From the IMG/VR virus record IMGVR_UViG_3300006874_000039, positions 1 to 38,338 of that record: a DNA stretch of 38,338 nucleotides. One strand, written 5' to 3'. This stretch comes from a virus. Positions 38,130-38,338 of this stretch are shown here, one piece after another. How positions within the stretch are numbered: position 1 is the stretch's first letter; every line of letters begins with the position of its first letter. The notes below the pieces were generated by a model. It did no database searches, was not told the DNA's origin, and saw only the letters and a list, made by a program, of their open reading frames with translations. The translations under genes and the position numbers were made by a program.

Positions 38130-38338
38130 ATTGGGTTGACATAACACACGGTTTTTATTTCGATCGATTCTAGGGGTATTCTGGGACGCCCTACGGGGTA
38201 GTGTAAAATTGACTACCCCATAGTGGGTGTTTGTACTCAATACGATTACAGGGTTTTTACTATGATTTTTTTTCGTGGGTGTAGGTGTGTTCAATATGAT
38301 TACGCACCCCTAATCAGTGGGGGTTTTGTGGTGTGGTC
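38130..38338. repeat. Gene-free right end with direct and inverted repeats
   Basis: No gene is supported here. TGGGACGCCCTA occurs at 38093-38104 and 38182-38193, and ATCGATTCTA at 38107-38116 and 38163-38172, in opposite order. CTACGGGGTAGT (38191-38202) and ACTACCCCATAG (38212-38223) form a long hairpin (8 bp plus 3 bp around one mismatch). TCAATAYGATTAC occurs at 38237-38249 and 38291-38303. A weaker terminator-like ACCCC/GGGGT stem with TTTT lies at 38306-38327. The set suggests a regulatory or end-processing site. No copy of the window's start is seen here, so no direct terminal repeat. Confidence 0.6.

Noticed and set aside
1-38338. Direct terminal repeats or cos-type ends
   Set aside because: The first bases do not recur near the end, so termini cannot be defined from the sequence alone.
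1-38338. tRNA genes, integrase, CI-like repressor
   Set aside because: No cloverleaf-like sequence, tyrosine or serine recombinase motif, or repressor gene was recognised in the gene set or in the gaps inspected.

Overview
The window reads as a complete or nearly complete genome of a tailed double-stranded DNA phage, most likely a siphovirus. It has a head-to-tail morphogenesis run (large terminase, lambda-type portal, prohead protease, HK97-fold capsid candidate, head-tail joining proteins, tail tube, tape measure) but no sheath or baseplate genes that I recognise. No integrase, excisionase or CI-like repressor is visible, so a virulent lifestyle is the simplest reading. The host cannot be read directly. 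Cysteine-rich structural proteins, a papain-like peptidase and one sigma-54-like promoter would fit an aquatic bacterium such as a planctomycete, but that is a weak inference. No tRNA, rRNA, IS element or CRISPR array was seen.

Layout. Positions 1-11217 form one leftward (minus strand) operon for nucleotide and DNA metabolism. In transcription order it encodes a possible regulator with a C-terminal HTH, several small unknown proteins, a RecE-like nuclease, a Sak4-like RecA-fold ATPase, a DUF669-type SSB-like protein, a primase-polymerase/DUF3987 ATPase, a RuvC-like resolvase, a PD-(D/E)XK-like protein, a DUF3310 protein, a class II ribonucleotide reductase, and dUTPase. It ends in a strong terminator at positions 4-53. 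Positions 11218-11725 are a divergent control region: two copies of a 30-bp promoter-like motif face outward, and the rightward one is followed by a structured leader of about 240 nt.

Positions 11726-34944 form a rightward operon. It starts with a probable lysis region: several small membrane proteins, a nested gene, and a papain-like cysteine peptidase. Adhesion proteins follow: two parallel beta-helix proteins, a triple LamG protein, a repeat-containing fibre-like protein and a 27-Cys protein. Then come packaging, head and tail genes. A terminator lies at 34963-35000.

Positions 34945-35851 contain no confident gene. They hold dispersed repeats, a 25-unit 9-bp tandem array, a sigma-54-like site and a perfect sigma-70 promoter. 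Positions 35852-38000 form a third, rightward cluster of small genes with its own sigma-70 promoters and a GP88-family gene. It ends in three stacked terminators and a gene-free, repeat-rich right end.

Working together, the left operon would supply dNTPs and a recombination-linked replication system built on PrimPol, Sak4 and RecE-like proteins with no recognisable DNA polymerase of family A, B or C. The long right operon makes lysis and virion proteins. The small right cluster, with consensus host promoters, looks like early host-takeover genes. Many genes are translationally coupled by TAATG or ATGA overlaps.
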